Assembly: GCF_028416575.1 (NCBI RefSeq)
Contig: NZ_JAMQKB010000010.1
Coordinates: forward strand, 53,960-117,959
Source: Terrihalobacillus insolitus
GTDB taxonomy: Bacteria; Bacillota; Bacilli; Bacillales; Amphibacillaceae
Length of the DNA: 64,000 nucleotides
Direction of reading: 5' to 3'
The stretch's first letter is position 1. Each line of letters begins with the position of its first letter. The position numbers and the translations under genes were made by a program. Shown here one piece after another: positions 1-8,633 of the stretch. The notes below the pieces were generated by a model. The model had not been told where the DNA came from. It did not search any database and saw only the letters and a program-made list of their open reading frames with translations.

Positions 1-979
1 TCCCTTCCTCTATAAATGTTTCGCAGATAATGATATCTACATTGGTACTAGAAAAAGATCTTAGTGCATCATATAAATGGATCGCAACTTGTTTTAAATC
101 TGCCCTTGAACCACATGCTCGTACGACATCTGCGGTTACTTGACACGCTAATTCATCGCTAGCCAACACCCCAACTTGCAAGCCTTCCTTGTTATTTTCG
201 TTAATCAAGTTCTGGATAAAATTTACACTCCCGTCAACAAGCCAAAGTGGTGCTTCTGGTGCATAGTGGGTATATTTCATTCCTGGTGATTTAGGTTTTT
301 CGTTTTTCTTAGCTAATGCTGGGTCAACCATCACATCGCCAATAACCTTCTCGAGCTGCTGTCTTGTCACTCCACCTGGACGTAAAATCATCGGTAGGTC
401 TCCCGTACAGTCGACAACTGTTGATTCCACTCCTACACCCGTTTGACCCGCATCCAGCACTCCTGCTATTTTTCCATCTAAATCGTGTAGTACGTGTGCA
501 GCAGTAGTTGGACTTGGTCTGCCTGAGCGATTCGCACTAGGTGCTGCCAAAGGGAGATGGCACACTTGAATAAGCGCAAGTGCAACAGGATGATCTGGAA
601 TACGGAGGCCCACTGTATCCAATCCTGCTACCACATTTGCAGCGATCTTCCCATTACTCGGGAGAATGATTGTTAACGGTCCTGGCATAAAAGCAGTGAT
701 TAATGTTTCAGCTAGTGGTGGGATATGAGTGACAAATTCCTCCATCTGTTGTTTCGTTGCTACGTGAACGATCAGTGGGTTGTCGGAGGGTCGCCCTTTT
801 GCTTGAAAAATCTTGTTTACCGCCGCTTCGTTCGTTGCATCTGCGCCTAGTCCGTATACGGTTTCGGTCGGAAATGCTACAACTTCCTGTTTTTTCAACA
901 TTTGTGCAGCTTCCTCCACACTTATTTTTGCTGTGTCTTGATCTATTTGTTGTATTGACCAAACTGTTGTTTTCGGCAT
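1..979 (-). CDS. ywlC: L-threonylcarbamoyladenylate synthase (Sua5/YwlC), 3' end beyond window
   Basis: Makes threonylcarbamoyl-AMP from threonine, bicarbonate and ATP, the first step of t6A37 modification of ANN-decoding tRNAs. About 326 codons are visible and the frame runs off the left edge. The N-terminal YrdC domain shows FPTETVYGLG, the basic KGRPSDNPL loop and the PSANRSGRPSPT motif. The PGMKYTHYAPEAPL linker leads into a Sua5 C-terminal domain, so this is the long Sua5 form. The ATG at 979 follows AAAAGGAG with good spacing. It lies next to a DnaA-box cluster, as I recall for ywlC in B. subtilis. Confidence 0.95.
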   Translation of the reverse strand, partial: MPKTTVWSIQQIDQDTAKISVEEAAQMLKKQEVVAFPTETVYGLGADATNEAAVNKIFQAKGRPSDNPLIVHVATKQQMEEFVTHIPPLAETLITAFMPGPLTIILPSNGKIAANVVAGLDTVGLRIPDHPVALALIQVCHLPLAAPSANRSGRPSPTTAAHVLHDLDGKIAGVLDAGQTGVGVESTVVDCTGDLPMILRPGGVTRQQLEKVIGDVMVDPALAKKNEKPKSPGMKYTHYAPEAPLWLVDGSVNFIQNLINENNKEGLQVGVLASDELACQVTADVVRACGSRADLKQVAIHLYDALRSFSSTNVDIIICETFIEEG

Positions 980-1011
980 GGGTATACTCCTTTTCGATTG
1001 TCCATTTTGCA

Positions 1012-1323
1012 TTGTCCACAACCATTATGAAAGAAAGATGCCATATTTGGCAAGCAGAGCTGCACTTATCCTCAGCGGCCAGCATTTTTTCATTTATGCA
1101 CAGCCTTTCAACAAGTTGTCCACATGTTGGTGTTTGTTTCGTGTCAATTATCCACACATGAGTTATTTTATCCACACGACGTGTGCAATTTATGTGTGTT
1201 GTTCATAAGATTGCAAAAAATACATTTATAATGGGGTTCATCTTTAATCAATCCACAGTATCCACAACTGTTTTATCCACAATAAGTGATGCTGGTTATC
1301 TTTTCACTGATTGTTGTGGATAA
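1012..1323. promoter_or_regulatory. Intergenic DnaA-box cluster
   Basis: Four perfect TTATCCACA nonamers lie at 1148-1156, 1168-1176, 1273-1281 and, on the other strand, 1315-1323. A TTATGCACA (fits TTATNCACA) lies at 1094-1102. One-mismatch copies lie at 1012-1020, 1116-1124 and 1258-1266. Several are about 20-22 bp apart, i.e. two helical turns. There is no convincing gene here. Clusters like this titrate DnaA or regulate the neighbouring gene; from memory, B. subtilis has one beside ywlC. Confidence 0.8.
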
Positions 1324-1424
1324 CGGTAAAAAGCCTAACGTAACCGCACCTTTATACAATATTGCCTTTGATGAAGTATTGAAAATTGGTGAGACAGTTT
1401 GGAAGCATGTATTTCATAAAAAAA

Positions 1425-1458
1425 ACGCCAGACCTAGTGGATAACTAGATCTGGCGTT
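1425..1458 (-). terminator. Intrinsic terminator after the ywlB-like gene
   Basis: A 14-bp stem with one mismatch (AACGCCAGACCTAG paired with CTAGATCTGGCGTT) is followed on the minus strand by a run of eight T. It would end transcripts from the ywlB-like gene and its possible short downstream frame. Confidence 0.8.
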
Positions 1459-1609
1459 TTCTGTCAATGAAGCTGCTTGCTTGGAACATTTCACTGGCTG
1501 TTCCTGAAAGGCTGCTTTGATTTCCTTTTTTCCTTCTTTTAATGGTTTTACTACAAATAGAGGAATAAATGTCCGATTCCACTTCTACTGTTTGCTTAGA
1601 ATAATTCAT
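1445..1609 (-). CDS. Possible small ORF coupled to the ywlB-like gene (54 aa)
   Basis: An ATG at 1609 lies two bases after the stop of the upstream gene, and the frame stays open for 54 codons, ending inside the terminator hairpin. The product is Lys/Ser-rich (starts MNYSKQTVEVES) and matches nothing I know. There is no independent Shine-Dalgarno, so expression would need translational coupling. It could be chance. Confidence 0.2.
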   Translation of the reverse strand: MNYSKQTVEVESDIYSSICSKTIKRRKKGNQSSLSGTASEMFQASSFIDRKRQI

Positions 1610-1611
1610 TT

Positions 1612-2055
1612 TTAAATGGTCGTGCTGTCTTTTGTGGGAAGGTCGTTATCTATATCCATCACCCACCAATTTCCGCCTATTGCTTCTATTTCTTTGGAAA
1701 ATGACGGTTGTTCCTGGGGCATAAATTGTAGAATGGACAATAGGCGATCCAATGCAGACTGATGGCTGTACACGTAAAGGGATGACGCTCGTTTCTCTTT
1801 TGCTAGTGTGATGCTAGACTCGATGATGGTGAGTGGAAACGTTGTAGGTACGCCTTCTTTTATGTATAAGCTTTTCAACCAATAGCCGCCATCTACTACT
1901 GGAGCTAAGGCAAAAAAAGCTTGATATTGCCCTTGGTAATCAACTAAATATCCACAAGCGTGTAACGATTCCTTATCGACAAAAGTGTCCCATTTTCCTT
2001 CAAAAAAATCTCTTAATACTGCTTCTTCCATATCCAATGTACTTGTTACGTTCAT
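1612..2055 (-). CDS. GNAT-like protein, positional counterpart of YwlB
   Basis: 147 residues, start ATG behind GGGAGAGGATG. It sits where B. subtilis has ywlB, a GNAT-type acetyltransferase, between ywlC and spoIIR. The central part (YWLKSLYIKEGVPTTFP, then an SSITLAKEKRASSLYVYS helix and strand) is compatible with the strand-helix core of a GNAT fold. I do not see a clear acetyl-CoA P-loop (Q/RxxGxG/A), so the assignment rests mostly on position and length. Substrate unknown. Confidence 0.5.
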   Translation of the reverse strand: MNVTSTLDMEEAVLRDFFEGKWDTFVDKESLHACGYLVDYQGQYQAFFALAPVVDGGYWLKSLYIKEGVPTTFPLTIIESSITLAKEKRASSLYVYSHQSALDRLLSILQFMPQEQPSFSKEIEAIGGNWWVMDIDNDLPTKDSTTI

Positions 2056-2123
2056 CTACATCCTCTCCCTATCTAACGATTTATATTAGTCTATGATAGA
2101 TAGGGAGAAATATGATAGTTTTA

Positions 2124-2335
2124 GAGGTTGTTCAAAAAGTCACCAAATGATAAGCTACGCATCTCTTCGTTGGCTTGCTTTTCCGTTACTCACGTATTAA
2201 AAGCATACGCTCCGTTACTCAAAACTGCGCCGCCTCGACCTGCTTGCGACGCACAGGACGTGCTAGTGTCGACGTTGCCACAGGACGTGGCGACATTAGT
2301 CGACCTTCTAATTTGCTGATTTTTTGAACACGCAC
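2124..2335 (+). repeat. Family A MITE-like element, copy A1
   Basis: Starts GAGGTTGTTCAAAAAGTCACC and ends in TTTTTTGAACACGCAC. The terminal inverted repeats are GTTCAAAAAGTC-like; the right end is slightly degenerate. It is flanked by a 5-bp duplication TTTTA on both sides. No transposase is encoded; open frames inside it are by-products of the repeat. Confidence 0.85.
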
Positions 2336-2415
2336 TTTTAGAGGTTGTTCAAATCCATCAGACAAACTCGACACTACGATAGTCACTCGTATTCGAATAA
2401 AATCTGTCAAATCCT

Positions 2416-3054
2416 TTAAAAAAACCACTCGAGAAAGAAGAACTTGACGGCTACTTTTTCATCTTTGTCTTCTTCTTTTGTCTCTGTTTTCTTATCATCT
2501 TCTTGTTGTTTATCTTCTTTTTCATCTTCTTGTTCCTTAGCGACACTTGTTCCATTTGAAAAATCTAAAAAGCATAGTGGTGGGAAAAGAACACACCACC
2601 AATTTGCACCTTTACCGTCGCCTAACGTAATTAAAATTGCCTCGTATTCGCCAGCTGGATAAATGTAAGGCCCATAAAGCTTTGTTGGAAAGGAAACATT
2701 TTTTCCGTACTCGACCTGATACGATTGATCGACTCCTGCTTCCTCTAACGTTGTCCCGACAATTTCTTTCAGTTCAGGCAAACGTTTTTGAATAACTTGT
2801 CTTGCTTCTTTTATGTCCTCGATATCCGTTACCCATTTACTAATATATGCATTCACTTCATCACGGATCGTGCGTTTTATCGTTTGGTCTACGTTGTCAT
2901 CACTATTAGCTAGAATACGAAGCCGAATAGCCTCATCTGGTATGACCTGGAAGGATTCACCCTGTGTTGTTTTTCCTCTTTCACTTGCGCTTGTTGTTGG
3001 AAACGAACCTAGTAATATAAAAAATGAAATAACGATAAAAATTGCTTTTTTCAT
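2416..3054 (-). CDS. spoIIR: Stage II sporulation protein R
   Basis: Forespore-made secreted signalling protein that triggers SpoIIGA to process pro-sigma-E in the mother cell. 212 residues. An N-terminal signal peptide (MKKAIFIVISFFILLGS) precedes the conserved core with IRLRILANSDD, the RDEVNAYISKW helix, and GANWWCVLFPPLCFLD. The C-terminal tail is very rich in Lys/Glu/Asp and ends in a hydrophobic patch. It is followed downstream by a family A element and preceded by the restriction-modification insertion, which separates it from prmC. Confidence 0.95.
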   Translation of the reverse strand: MKKAIFIVISFFILLGSFPTTSASERGKTTQGESFQVIPDEAIRLRILANSDDNVDQTIKRTIRDEVNAYISKWVTDIEDIKEARQVIQKRLPELKEIVGTTLEEAGVDQSYQVEYGKNVSFPTKLYGPYIYPAGEYEAILITLGDGKGANWWCVLFPPLCFLDFSNGTSVAKEQEDEKEDKQQEDDKKTETKEEDKDEKVAVKFFFLEWFF

Positions 3055-3176
3055 TGTTCCTGCCCCTTTCGCTTTCTTCTTACAAGCAGTATGGGCAGCT
3101 TACTATACTTTTAAACTCCTAATCTATTATTTTTTTTAAGTTCGTTCCATTGTAAGTGCTTATTTGTTTTAATTTG

Positions 3177-3205
3177 TTGACTCATCATAGTACAAGCATT
3201 ATAAT
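3177..3205 (+). promoter_or_regulatory. Sigma-A promoter of the methyltransferase gene
   Basis: TTGACT at 3177-3182, 17-bp spacer, TATAAT at 3200-3205. The predicted start of transcription falls near 3212, just before the inverted repeat at 3216-3239. Confidence 0.75.
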
Positions 3206-3215
3206 AACCCTATGT

Positions 3216-3239
3216 AAAGTTAAAATAATCTTTAACTTT
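3216..3239. promoter_or_regulatory. Inverted-repeat operator candidate for the R-M module
   Basis: A perfect palindrome, AAAGTTAAA, six bases, TTTAACTTT, lies between the predicted transcription start and the ribosome site of the methyltransferase. The methyltransferase carries an N-terminal helix-turn-helix. In M.SsoII-type enzymes such an extension binds an inverted repeat and represses its own gene. Autoregulation here is inference. Confidence 0.6.
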
Positions 3240-3254
3240 GTGAGGGGGTTATAA

Positions 3255-4598
3255 ATGTACTACTCTATCAGTAAAGAAAAAGTAAGATTACATATGAAAA
3301 AGCATGGGATTGCTACTCAAAAAGAATTAGCTGAGCAATTAGGACTGAGCAAGAACCAATTATCCATGTTACTTTCTCATAACTATAATCCTATCAAATC
3401 CAATGCTCTAAAGCTATGTGAAACTCTTGATGTTCGTTTTGAGGATATAGCTGAACAGATGGAGCTTAATTTAGGAATTGAGGAGCAAAATTCTAAGAAA
3501 GTAATATACAAAAAGGGTAAGAAAGAAAATCAAGATGATGGTAATGATTTTGTTGAGGTAAGAAATATCAAACCCAATAAAAAATATAAAGTCTTAGAAT
3601 TATTTGCAGGAGCAGGAGGCTTAGGATTAGGCCTTGAGTATGCAGGTTTTGAGTCTATTGGCAATGTTGAAATAGATAAACATGCCTGTAATACTTTAAG
3701 AAAGAATAGACCCAATTGGAATGTAATTGAGGAAGATATTGAGGAAGTAACTAAAAATGGTATAGAGCATTATATTGATGCTCCTGATGTTGGAGAGCTT
3801 GATTTATTATCTGGAGGCTACCCTTGTCAGGCATTTAGCTATGCAGGTAAAAAAGGTGGATTACAGGATGCTAGAGGTACAATGTTTTTCCACTATGCTA
3901 AAATCCTTGATAAACTGAAGCCCAAAATGTTTCTAGCTGAAAATGTAAAAGGGCTTGTTAATCATGATGGAGGAAACACTTTAAAGACGATGCTCGATGT
4001 TTTTGCTGATATTGGATATACAGTAAAACGGAAAGTTCTCAGGGCATTAGATTATGACGTAGCTCAAAAAAGAGAAAGAATCGTAATTGTAGGGGTCAGG
4101 AAAGATTTGGTAAATAAAGAGGGGTTAGAATATCTATTCCCTATGCCTTATGGCTATGAGCTTACTCTAAAGGACATCCTTAAAGATGTACCTGAGTCTG
4201 AAGGAACAAAGTATCCTGAGTCCAAAAAGAAAGTTTTAGACCTAGTACCTCCTGGTGGCTATTGGAGAGACCTTCCTGATGATATAGCTAGAGATTACAT
4301 GGGTAAGAGTTATTATTCAGGAGGAGGAAGAACAGGGATGGCAAGGAGACTCTCATGGGATGAGCCATCATTAACTCTAACCTGCTCGCCTGCTCAAAAA
4401 CAAACTGAAAGGTGTCACCCTGATGAAACTAGACCTTTTACAGTTAGAGAGTATGCAAGGATACAGAGCTTTCCTGACAGTTGGGAGTTTGACTGCTCAA
4501 CAGGAAATGCTTATAAACAGATAGGAAATGCAGTTCCTGTAAACATGGCTAAAGCTATTGGACTTTCTATTGTTAATACTTTAAATAAACTGCAGTGA
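3255..4598 (+). CDS. DNA (cytosine-5)-methyltransferase with N-terminal HTH (type II R-M)
   Basis: 447 residues. Residues 1-75 form a Cro/Xre-like helix-turn-helix (TQKELAEQLGLSKNQLS). From about 110 the C5-methylase motifs follow in order: I (FAGAGGLGLGLE), IV with catalytic Cys (GGYPCQAFSYAG), VI (ENVKG), VIII (QKRERIVIVG), a variable target-recognition region, and X (GNAVPVNMAKAI). It protects DNA from the convergent endonuclease. The HTH suggests dual use as a repressor at the palindrome just upstream. The DNA is visibly AT-richer than its neighbours and splits the spoIIR-prmC segment, pointing to transfer. Target sequence cannot be read from this alone. Confidence 0.93.
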   Translation: MYYSISKEKVRLHMKKHGIATQKELAEQLGLSKNQLSMLLSHNYNPIKSNALKLCETLDVRFEDIAEQMELNLGIEEQNSKKVIYKKGKKENQDDGNDFVEVRNIKPNKKYKVLELFAGAGGLGLGLEYAGFESIGNVEIDKHACNTLRKNRPNWNVIEEDIEEVTKNGIEHYIDAPDVGELDLLSGGYPCQAFSYAGKKGGLQDARGTMFFHYAKILDKLKPKMFLAENVKGLVNHDGGNTLKTMLDVFADIGYTVKRKVLRALDYDVAQKRERIVIVGVRKDLVNKEGLEYLFPMPYGYELTLKDILKDVPESEGTKYPESKKKVLDLVPPGGYWRDLPDDIARDYMGKSYYSGGGRTGMARRLSWDEPSLTLTCSPAQKQTERCHPDETRPFTVREYARIQSFPDSWEFDCSTGNAYKQIGNAVPVNMAKAIGLSIVNTLNKLQ

Positions 4599-4599
4599 A

Positions 4600-4640
4600 A
4601 AAGGGTAGATGCTGTAAATGGCATCCTCCCTCTTTTCAAT
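4600..4640. terminator. Hairpin between convergent M and R genes
   Basis: An imperfect stem (AAAGGGTAGATGC paired with GCATCCTCCCTCTTT) flanked by A and T runs occupies the whole 41-bp gap. It could stop transcription from both sides. Confidence 0.55.
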
Positions 4641-5404
4641 TAAACATCATATGTACCTTTTCCATCTGCTACTTCCCTAACCTCTATATCCAACTGCTGC
4701 TTGGGATCTAGACTTTTCTCAATCTCTTTTGCCAATGAGTTGATAACTTTGTCCATCAGTTCAGAACTATCATATTCAGATGCAACATCACCAATAGCAT
4801 TAGTTAACCTTTGATAAAAGTCCTGGTCACCTGTTAGCCTGTACCAAAATTCAGCCCCAATAATGACAGGATACTCTTTAGCAATCTTTTTATAATGTCC
4901 ACTTAAATCCTCAGGAGCGCCATAAAAGACACCTACAATAAGGTCATTAAATCCAACATTCAGATTATTTGTTCTTGCAAGGTTTTTAACTCCTGCAAAA
5001 TGCCCATTTATTGTCTCTACATCATCTTTATTGATTGTATTTGGTCCTGCCTTAATTTGACAATACTTTCTCCTGCCATCTACCTTATCAATAAATTCTA
5101 TGTCAATCCCTGATGTAGTTGATGCAAAACCTTCTAAAACTTCACTACAAAACTTTTGTAGCTTGTTACCAAAAGTAGTATTTATGGATGTACCTAATAC
5201 TCTTGGATAGACTAGAGCTTTTGCTATGCTCTTAGGGTTATCATTGCCTGTTAAGAAACTTGCTTTGTACTTGTCTAAAAATGGATTAAGATTAAACTCT
5301 TTTAATTTAGTGAGCTTTTTTGTGTTAGCAATATGACTAGGAGCTATTTCCTTTCTGAAAAAGTCTTTTGCTTTTTTAATTATTTCATCATAATTATCGC
5401 TCAT
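4640..5404 (-). CDS. Type II restriction endonuclease, PmeII/EcoO109I-like
   Basis: 254 residues from the ATG at 5404, chosen because the AGGGG site is nine bases upstream of it and touches the earlier ATG at 5413. Features resembling EcoO109I/PmeII-type enzymes are the NPFLDKYKASFLTG segment, a central SGIDIEFIDK strand, YCQIKAGPNTINKDD and NDLIVGVFYG. GIDIEF plus QIKAG fits a PD-(D/E)XK core with Asp and Lys; the middle acidic residue is not in its textbook place. It is convergent with the C5-methyltransferase, which makes the restriction role likely. The family name is from recognition, not a search. Confidence 0.75.
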   Translation of the reverse strand: MSDNYDEIIKKAKDFFRKEIAPSHIANTKKLTKLKEFNLNPFLDKYKASFLTGNDNPKSIAKALVYPRVLGTSINTTFGNKLQKFCSEVLEGFASTTSGIDIEFIDKVDGRRKYCQIKAGPNTINKDDVETINGHFAGVKNLARTNNLNVGFNDLIVGVFYGAPEDLSGHYKKIAKEYPVIIGAEFWYRLTGDQDFYQRLTNAIGDVASEYDSSELMDKVINSLAKEIEKSLDPKQQLDIEVREVADGKGTYDV

Positions 5405-5419
5405 TGAAACCATCCCCTA

Positions 5420-5595
5420 TAATCTTTCTTTGTTTATCATCTTACCATTTCTCCCCTATATTGCCTAGTTTTCAAAGTCATACATAGGGATGAACCGGTA
5501 TTCGCACAGTTTATTAAGGATGGTCGATATTCGGTACCAATTCTCTTGGACGGTATTTATGCCGAACTAAGAGAAGGCGTCAAATATATAGTATA
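5420..5595 (+). other. Gap with possible coding remnant at the R-M island edge
   Basis: The plus strand keeps an open frame of about 45 codons without a start, containing DEPVFAQFIKDGRYSVPILL and ending at about 5597. It may be the 3' remnant of a gene lost when the R-M module entered. I do not recognise it. Confidence 0.25.
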
Positions 5596-5629
5596 ATATG
5601 AATTACCTTCTGAATATGACTATTGATAG

Positions 5630-6523
5630 TCAGCTACTCGTACTTTTGTCCTTTTTAACGGTTGCGAAAACCATCCGATCCTTCCCATTTATATCTTGTC
5701 GCACCTCTACATCGCTGTTCGGAAAAAATCGGCTCACCAGCTCGCCCACCTTGGTGCCCTGCTGATGCCCGATTTCGAATCCGAGTATGGCAGTATCTGC
5801 TACCACCTTTTGTGCTTGCGTTAAAATGGTGTGGTATGCGGCCAAACCGTCCTGCTCTGCAAACAATGCTAGCTCTGGATCGAAATTTTTCACGGTATCA
5901 TCCAATGTATCTTTTTCAGCATAGGAAATGTAGGGCGGATTGGATACGATCACATCTATTTGCTGTCTTGAATCAAGGACTGGCTGTAAAAAGTTTCCCT
6001 CCATAAAAATTACGTCTGCCCCCAGACTTACTGCGTTTTGCTTAGCAACCATTAGCGCATCTGCAGAAATGTCTGTAGCGTATACTTTTGTTGCCGGCCA
6101 CTCCAGCTTTAACGTCACCGCAATGATCCCGCTTCCCGTACCTAAGTCGATCATGTTGATCGGCTGTCCCGCAGATGAAATATGCGCGATATAGCTATTA
6201 AGCCCGAGGATTAACTCCTCTGTTTCAGGACGAGGAATTAACACCTTGTCATTCACATGAAAGTAACGTCCATAAAACATTTCATAGCCAGTTAAATGCT
6301 GAACAGGTATACCTGTTTTCGCGTGAGCTTTAATGTCTTGAACGAACTTCTCTTGCACCTGTACTGGAATTTTTTCACGCAGTATAGCGAAAAATTTTGA
6401 GCGTGGTACCCCTAAATGGTGGCACAACAAAATTTCAGCGACATTTTGCTCACGATGGTGTTCTGTTAAAAAAAGAGAAGCCCAATGGAGGGCTCCCTGT
6501 ATCGTCGTATCGTTGTTTTCCAT
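5630..6523 (-). CDS. prmC: Release factor glutamine methyltransferase
   Basis: Methylates the Gln of the GGQ motif in release factors RF1 and RF2, using S-adenosylmethionine. 297 residues. An N-terminal helical substrate-binding domain (about 1-80) contains the GIPVQHLTGYEMFYGR segment typical of PrmC. The Rossmann methylase domain has IDLGTGSGIIAVTL and the catalytic NPPY motif (VSNPPYIS). It lies three bases downstream of prfA, whose product is its substrate, so the two form an operon. Confidence 0.97.
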   Translation of the reverse strand: MENNDTTIQGALHWASLFLTEHHREQNVAEILLCHHLGVPRSKFFAILREKIPVQVQEKFVQDIKAHAKTGIPVQHLTGYEMFYGRYFHVNDKVLIPRPETEELILGLNSYIAHISSAGQPINMIDLGTGSGIIAVTLKLEWPATKVYATDISADALMVAKQNAVSLGADVIFMEGNFLQPVLDSRQQIDVIVSNPPYISYAEKDTLDDTVKNFDPELALFAEQDGLAAYHTILTQAQKVVADTAILGFEIGHQQGTKVGELVSRFFPNSDVEVRQDINGKDRMVFATVKKDKSTSS

Positions 6524-6526
6524 GTG

Positions 6527-7597
6527 TTATTCACCAAGCTGTTCCAATTTTTTTGTTTGTTCTTCAATGACTAATGCATCGATAAATTCATCAATTTTGC
6601 CCGTCAAAATTTGATCTAGCTTTTGAATCGTTAATCCGATTCGGTGGTCTGTCACCCTGTTTTGCGGAAAATTGTACGTGCGAATTCGCTCCGAACGGTC
6701 CCCTGTTCCGACTGCTGATTTTCTAGCATCATCATACTCTGCTTGAGCCTCTCGCTGAAATTTGTCGTAAATGCGGGCGCGAAGTACTGTCATCGCCTTT
6801 TCTTTGTTTTTAATTTGTGATTTGCCATCCTGACAGGAGACGACAATCCCTGTTGGTACATGGGTCAGGCGCACTGCTGACATTGTGGTGTTAACGCTTT
6901 GTCCTCCTGGTCCGCTTGAGGCAAATGTATCAACACGGATATCTTTTTCATGAATGTCTACTTCGACCTCTTCTGCTTCTGGTATAACAGCAACAGTTGC
7001 AGTCGATGTATGAATTCTGCCACCTGATTCCGTTTCGGGTACGCGCTGTACTCGATGGGCACCGTTTTCATATTTTAGTTTTGAAAAGGCTCCGTCCCCA
7101 TTTATCATAAAAATGATTTCTTTATAACCGCCAATTCCTGTTGCATTGGCCTCAATGACTTCCATTTTCCACCCTTGTGCCTCCGCATAACGCGCATACA
7201 TATGATATAGATCCCCAGCAAACAATGCCGCCTCATCACCACCTGCAGCACCACGAATTTCCATAATCACGTTTTTGTCATCATTTGGATCTTTAGGTAA
7301 TAAAAGTAATTTTAATTTTTCCTCTAATTCCGTTTTCGTATTTGAAAGCTCACTAATTTCTGCTTTGACCATATCGTACATATCGCCATCTAGATTGTCA
7401 TCAAGCATTGCTTTTGCATCATCCAATTCGGTCGTAACGTTTTTATACTCTCGATACGTTTGAATGACATCTTCAAGATCGGATTGCTCTTTGGAATATT
7501 CTCGTAATTTTTTTGGGTCACTAATAATTTCTGGGTCACTTAATAATTCATTTAGCTTTTCGTAACGATCCTCTAATGTTTGTAATCGGTCTAACAA
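6527..7597 (-). CDS. prfA: Peptide chain release factor 1
   Basis: Recognises UAA/UAG and triggers peptidyl-tRNA hydrolysis. The start is taken as TTG at 7597 ([14 protein letters not shown]) because AAAGAGGTGG lies just upstream. This gives 356 residues, the usual Bacillus length; a longer frame to 7684 lacks a good site. It has the GGQ loop ([13 protein letters not shown]) and the domain 4 tail ([12 protein letters not shown]). The PxT-type codon-recognition region is present. Transcribed together with prmC. Confidence 0.96.
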   Translation of the reverse strand: MLDRLQTLEDRYEKLNELLSDPEIISDPKKLREYSKEQSDLEDVIQTYREYKNVTTELDDAKAMLDDNLDGDMYDMVKAEISELSNTKTELEEKLKLLLLPKDPNDDKNVIMEIRGAAGGDEAALFAGDLYHMYARYAEAQGWKMEVIEANATGIGGYKEIIFMINGDGAFSKLKYENGAHRVQRVPETESGGRIHTSTATVAVIPEAEEVEVDIHEKDIRVDTFASSGPGGQSVNTTMSAVRLTHVPTGIVVSCQDGKSQIKNKEKAMTVLRARIYDKFQREAQAEYDDARKSAVGTGDRSERIRTYNFPQNRVTDHRIGLTIQKLDQILTGKIDEFIDALVIEEQTKKLEQLGE

Positions 7598-7793
7598 GCT
7601 GGCCACCTCTTTCTCCTTATCAGTGTGTTGTAGCGAAAAAAAGACATGCCCATGCACGCCTCTTTCTTTCGCATTGTAAAACACACGTCAGCATTCTTAT
7701 TATAGCTTAGGAGAAAAAAATCGTCAAAAATGCTCAAGCCCATTTTTGACGATGACGCTAGGGGGACTGTCTTTTTCCCAGGATTACCGTAGA

Positions 7794-8225
7794 TTAATTT
7801 ACGATTACTTGGACATTGTACTGGTTGGTTGCGCCCTTGATTGCCGATTTAATATTGTTGCTCCAAGCAATTCGTTCATCACTATTTAAATCTTCCTCTA
7901 CACGTACAGTTACTCGAACTTTCTTACCATCAAATGTAACAGATGTGACTTCCGTACCTGGCACTTCTTCCGCTGCTTCCTTGATCGTTTGTTTATCTTG
8001 ATTTTGATTCGATTGCTCTGTAGACAATGGCGTCGTATTCTGCTCGATCGGTACATTGCCTTCTTCTGTTGTTTCAAATTGACCTGGATTGTTAACGTTT
8101 AATGGCCCTTCTTGCAAAGACTCCGTTTGATTTTGGCCACATGCAGTTAGTAAAAGAACAAGAAGGATAGTGAAAACAGTACCTATTGATCGGACTACTT
8201 TGTGATTTAACTCTCGCATGATCAT
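7794..8225 (-). CDS. YhcN/YlaJ-type sporulation lipoprotein
   Basis: About 143 residues. The signal peptide carries a lipobox (LLLTAC), so it should be lipid-anchored. A low-complexity Gln/Asn/Glu/Thr linker precedes a C-terminal domain (TSVTFDGKKVRVTVRV and AWSNNIKSAIKGA) like the spore YhcN/YlaJ family, which is found in spore membranes. Two adjacent ATGs (8225, 8219) share the GGAGGAGGG site; either may be used. Sporulation control is expected from the family, but I did not identify a promoter. Confidence 0.75.
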   Translation of the reverse strand: MIMRELNHKVVRSIGTVFTILLVLLLTACGQNQTESLQEGPLNVNNPGQFETTEEGNVPIEQNTTPLSTEQSNQNQDKQTIKEAAEEVPGTEVTSVTFDGKKVRVTVRVEEDLNSDERIAWSNNIKSAIKGATNQYNVQVIVN

Positions 8226-8462
8226 TCCCTCCTCCAAGAATTGTTACGGTTAGTTTTACCATTATGAGTAGAAATTATGTCCAAAGGAGGGACGAATCTT
8301 TTTGTTATACGTCATTTCTAAAGATCTGATTATACTCAGTCGAAAATTTCTCAAGAATGCTAACCGTTTAGAGCACTCTTTAAAAAAGATAGATAAATAA
8401 AAGGTCCCTTCACATTTTATAGCAAAGGAACCTTTACTTCCCAGGGAGGGAGGTGCTTGCCA

Positions 8463-8549
8463 GTGGACATTGTTAGTGCGCTAACGCTCATGATATCCTT
8501 TGGGATGTTAGTAGCGTTTATCGTTTCTGATAATAACCACAAAAAATAA
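8463..8549 (+). CDS. Small holin-like toxin peptide (type I TA-like), 28 aa
   Basis: GTG start behind a long, strong AGGGAGGGAGGTG site. The 28-residue peptide (VDIVSALTLMISFGMLVAFI, then a polar NNHKK tail) has one hydrophobic helix and matches the putative holin-like toxin pattern in Firmicutes (xxALTxMISFGxLxxxxI). A terminator follows at once, then a second structured segment, resembling a toxin/antisense-RNA locus. Too short for normal gene finders. The toxic role is family inference. Confidence 0.7.
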   Translation: MDIVSALTLMISFGMLVAFIVSDNNHKK

Positions 8550-8592
8550 CCCCTCCTATGCGTTTGACAGGCGCTGAGGGATTATTTTTCCA
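8546..8592 (+). terminator. Terminator of the small toxin gene
   Basis: AAAAATAACCCCTC pairs imperfectly with GAGGGATTATTTTT around the loop containing GCGTTTGACAGGCGC. It overlaps the toxin stop codon. Confidence 0.65.
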
Positions 8593-8633
8593 AAATGCTG
8601 CCTAGCCCCTCTTGATGGGGTTCGGTCTATTAT

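Noticed and set aside
708..1208. Open frames on either strand over the ywlC start
   Set aside because: Shadows of ywlC and of the DnaA-box region; the ywlC frame itself has the motifs and ribosome site.
2128..2319. Open frames inside the family A repeats (also near 11582-12145 and 36672-37134)
   Set aside because: They recur only because the repeat recurs; no ribosome sites and they shift with block content.
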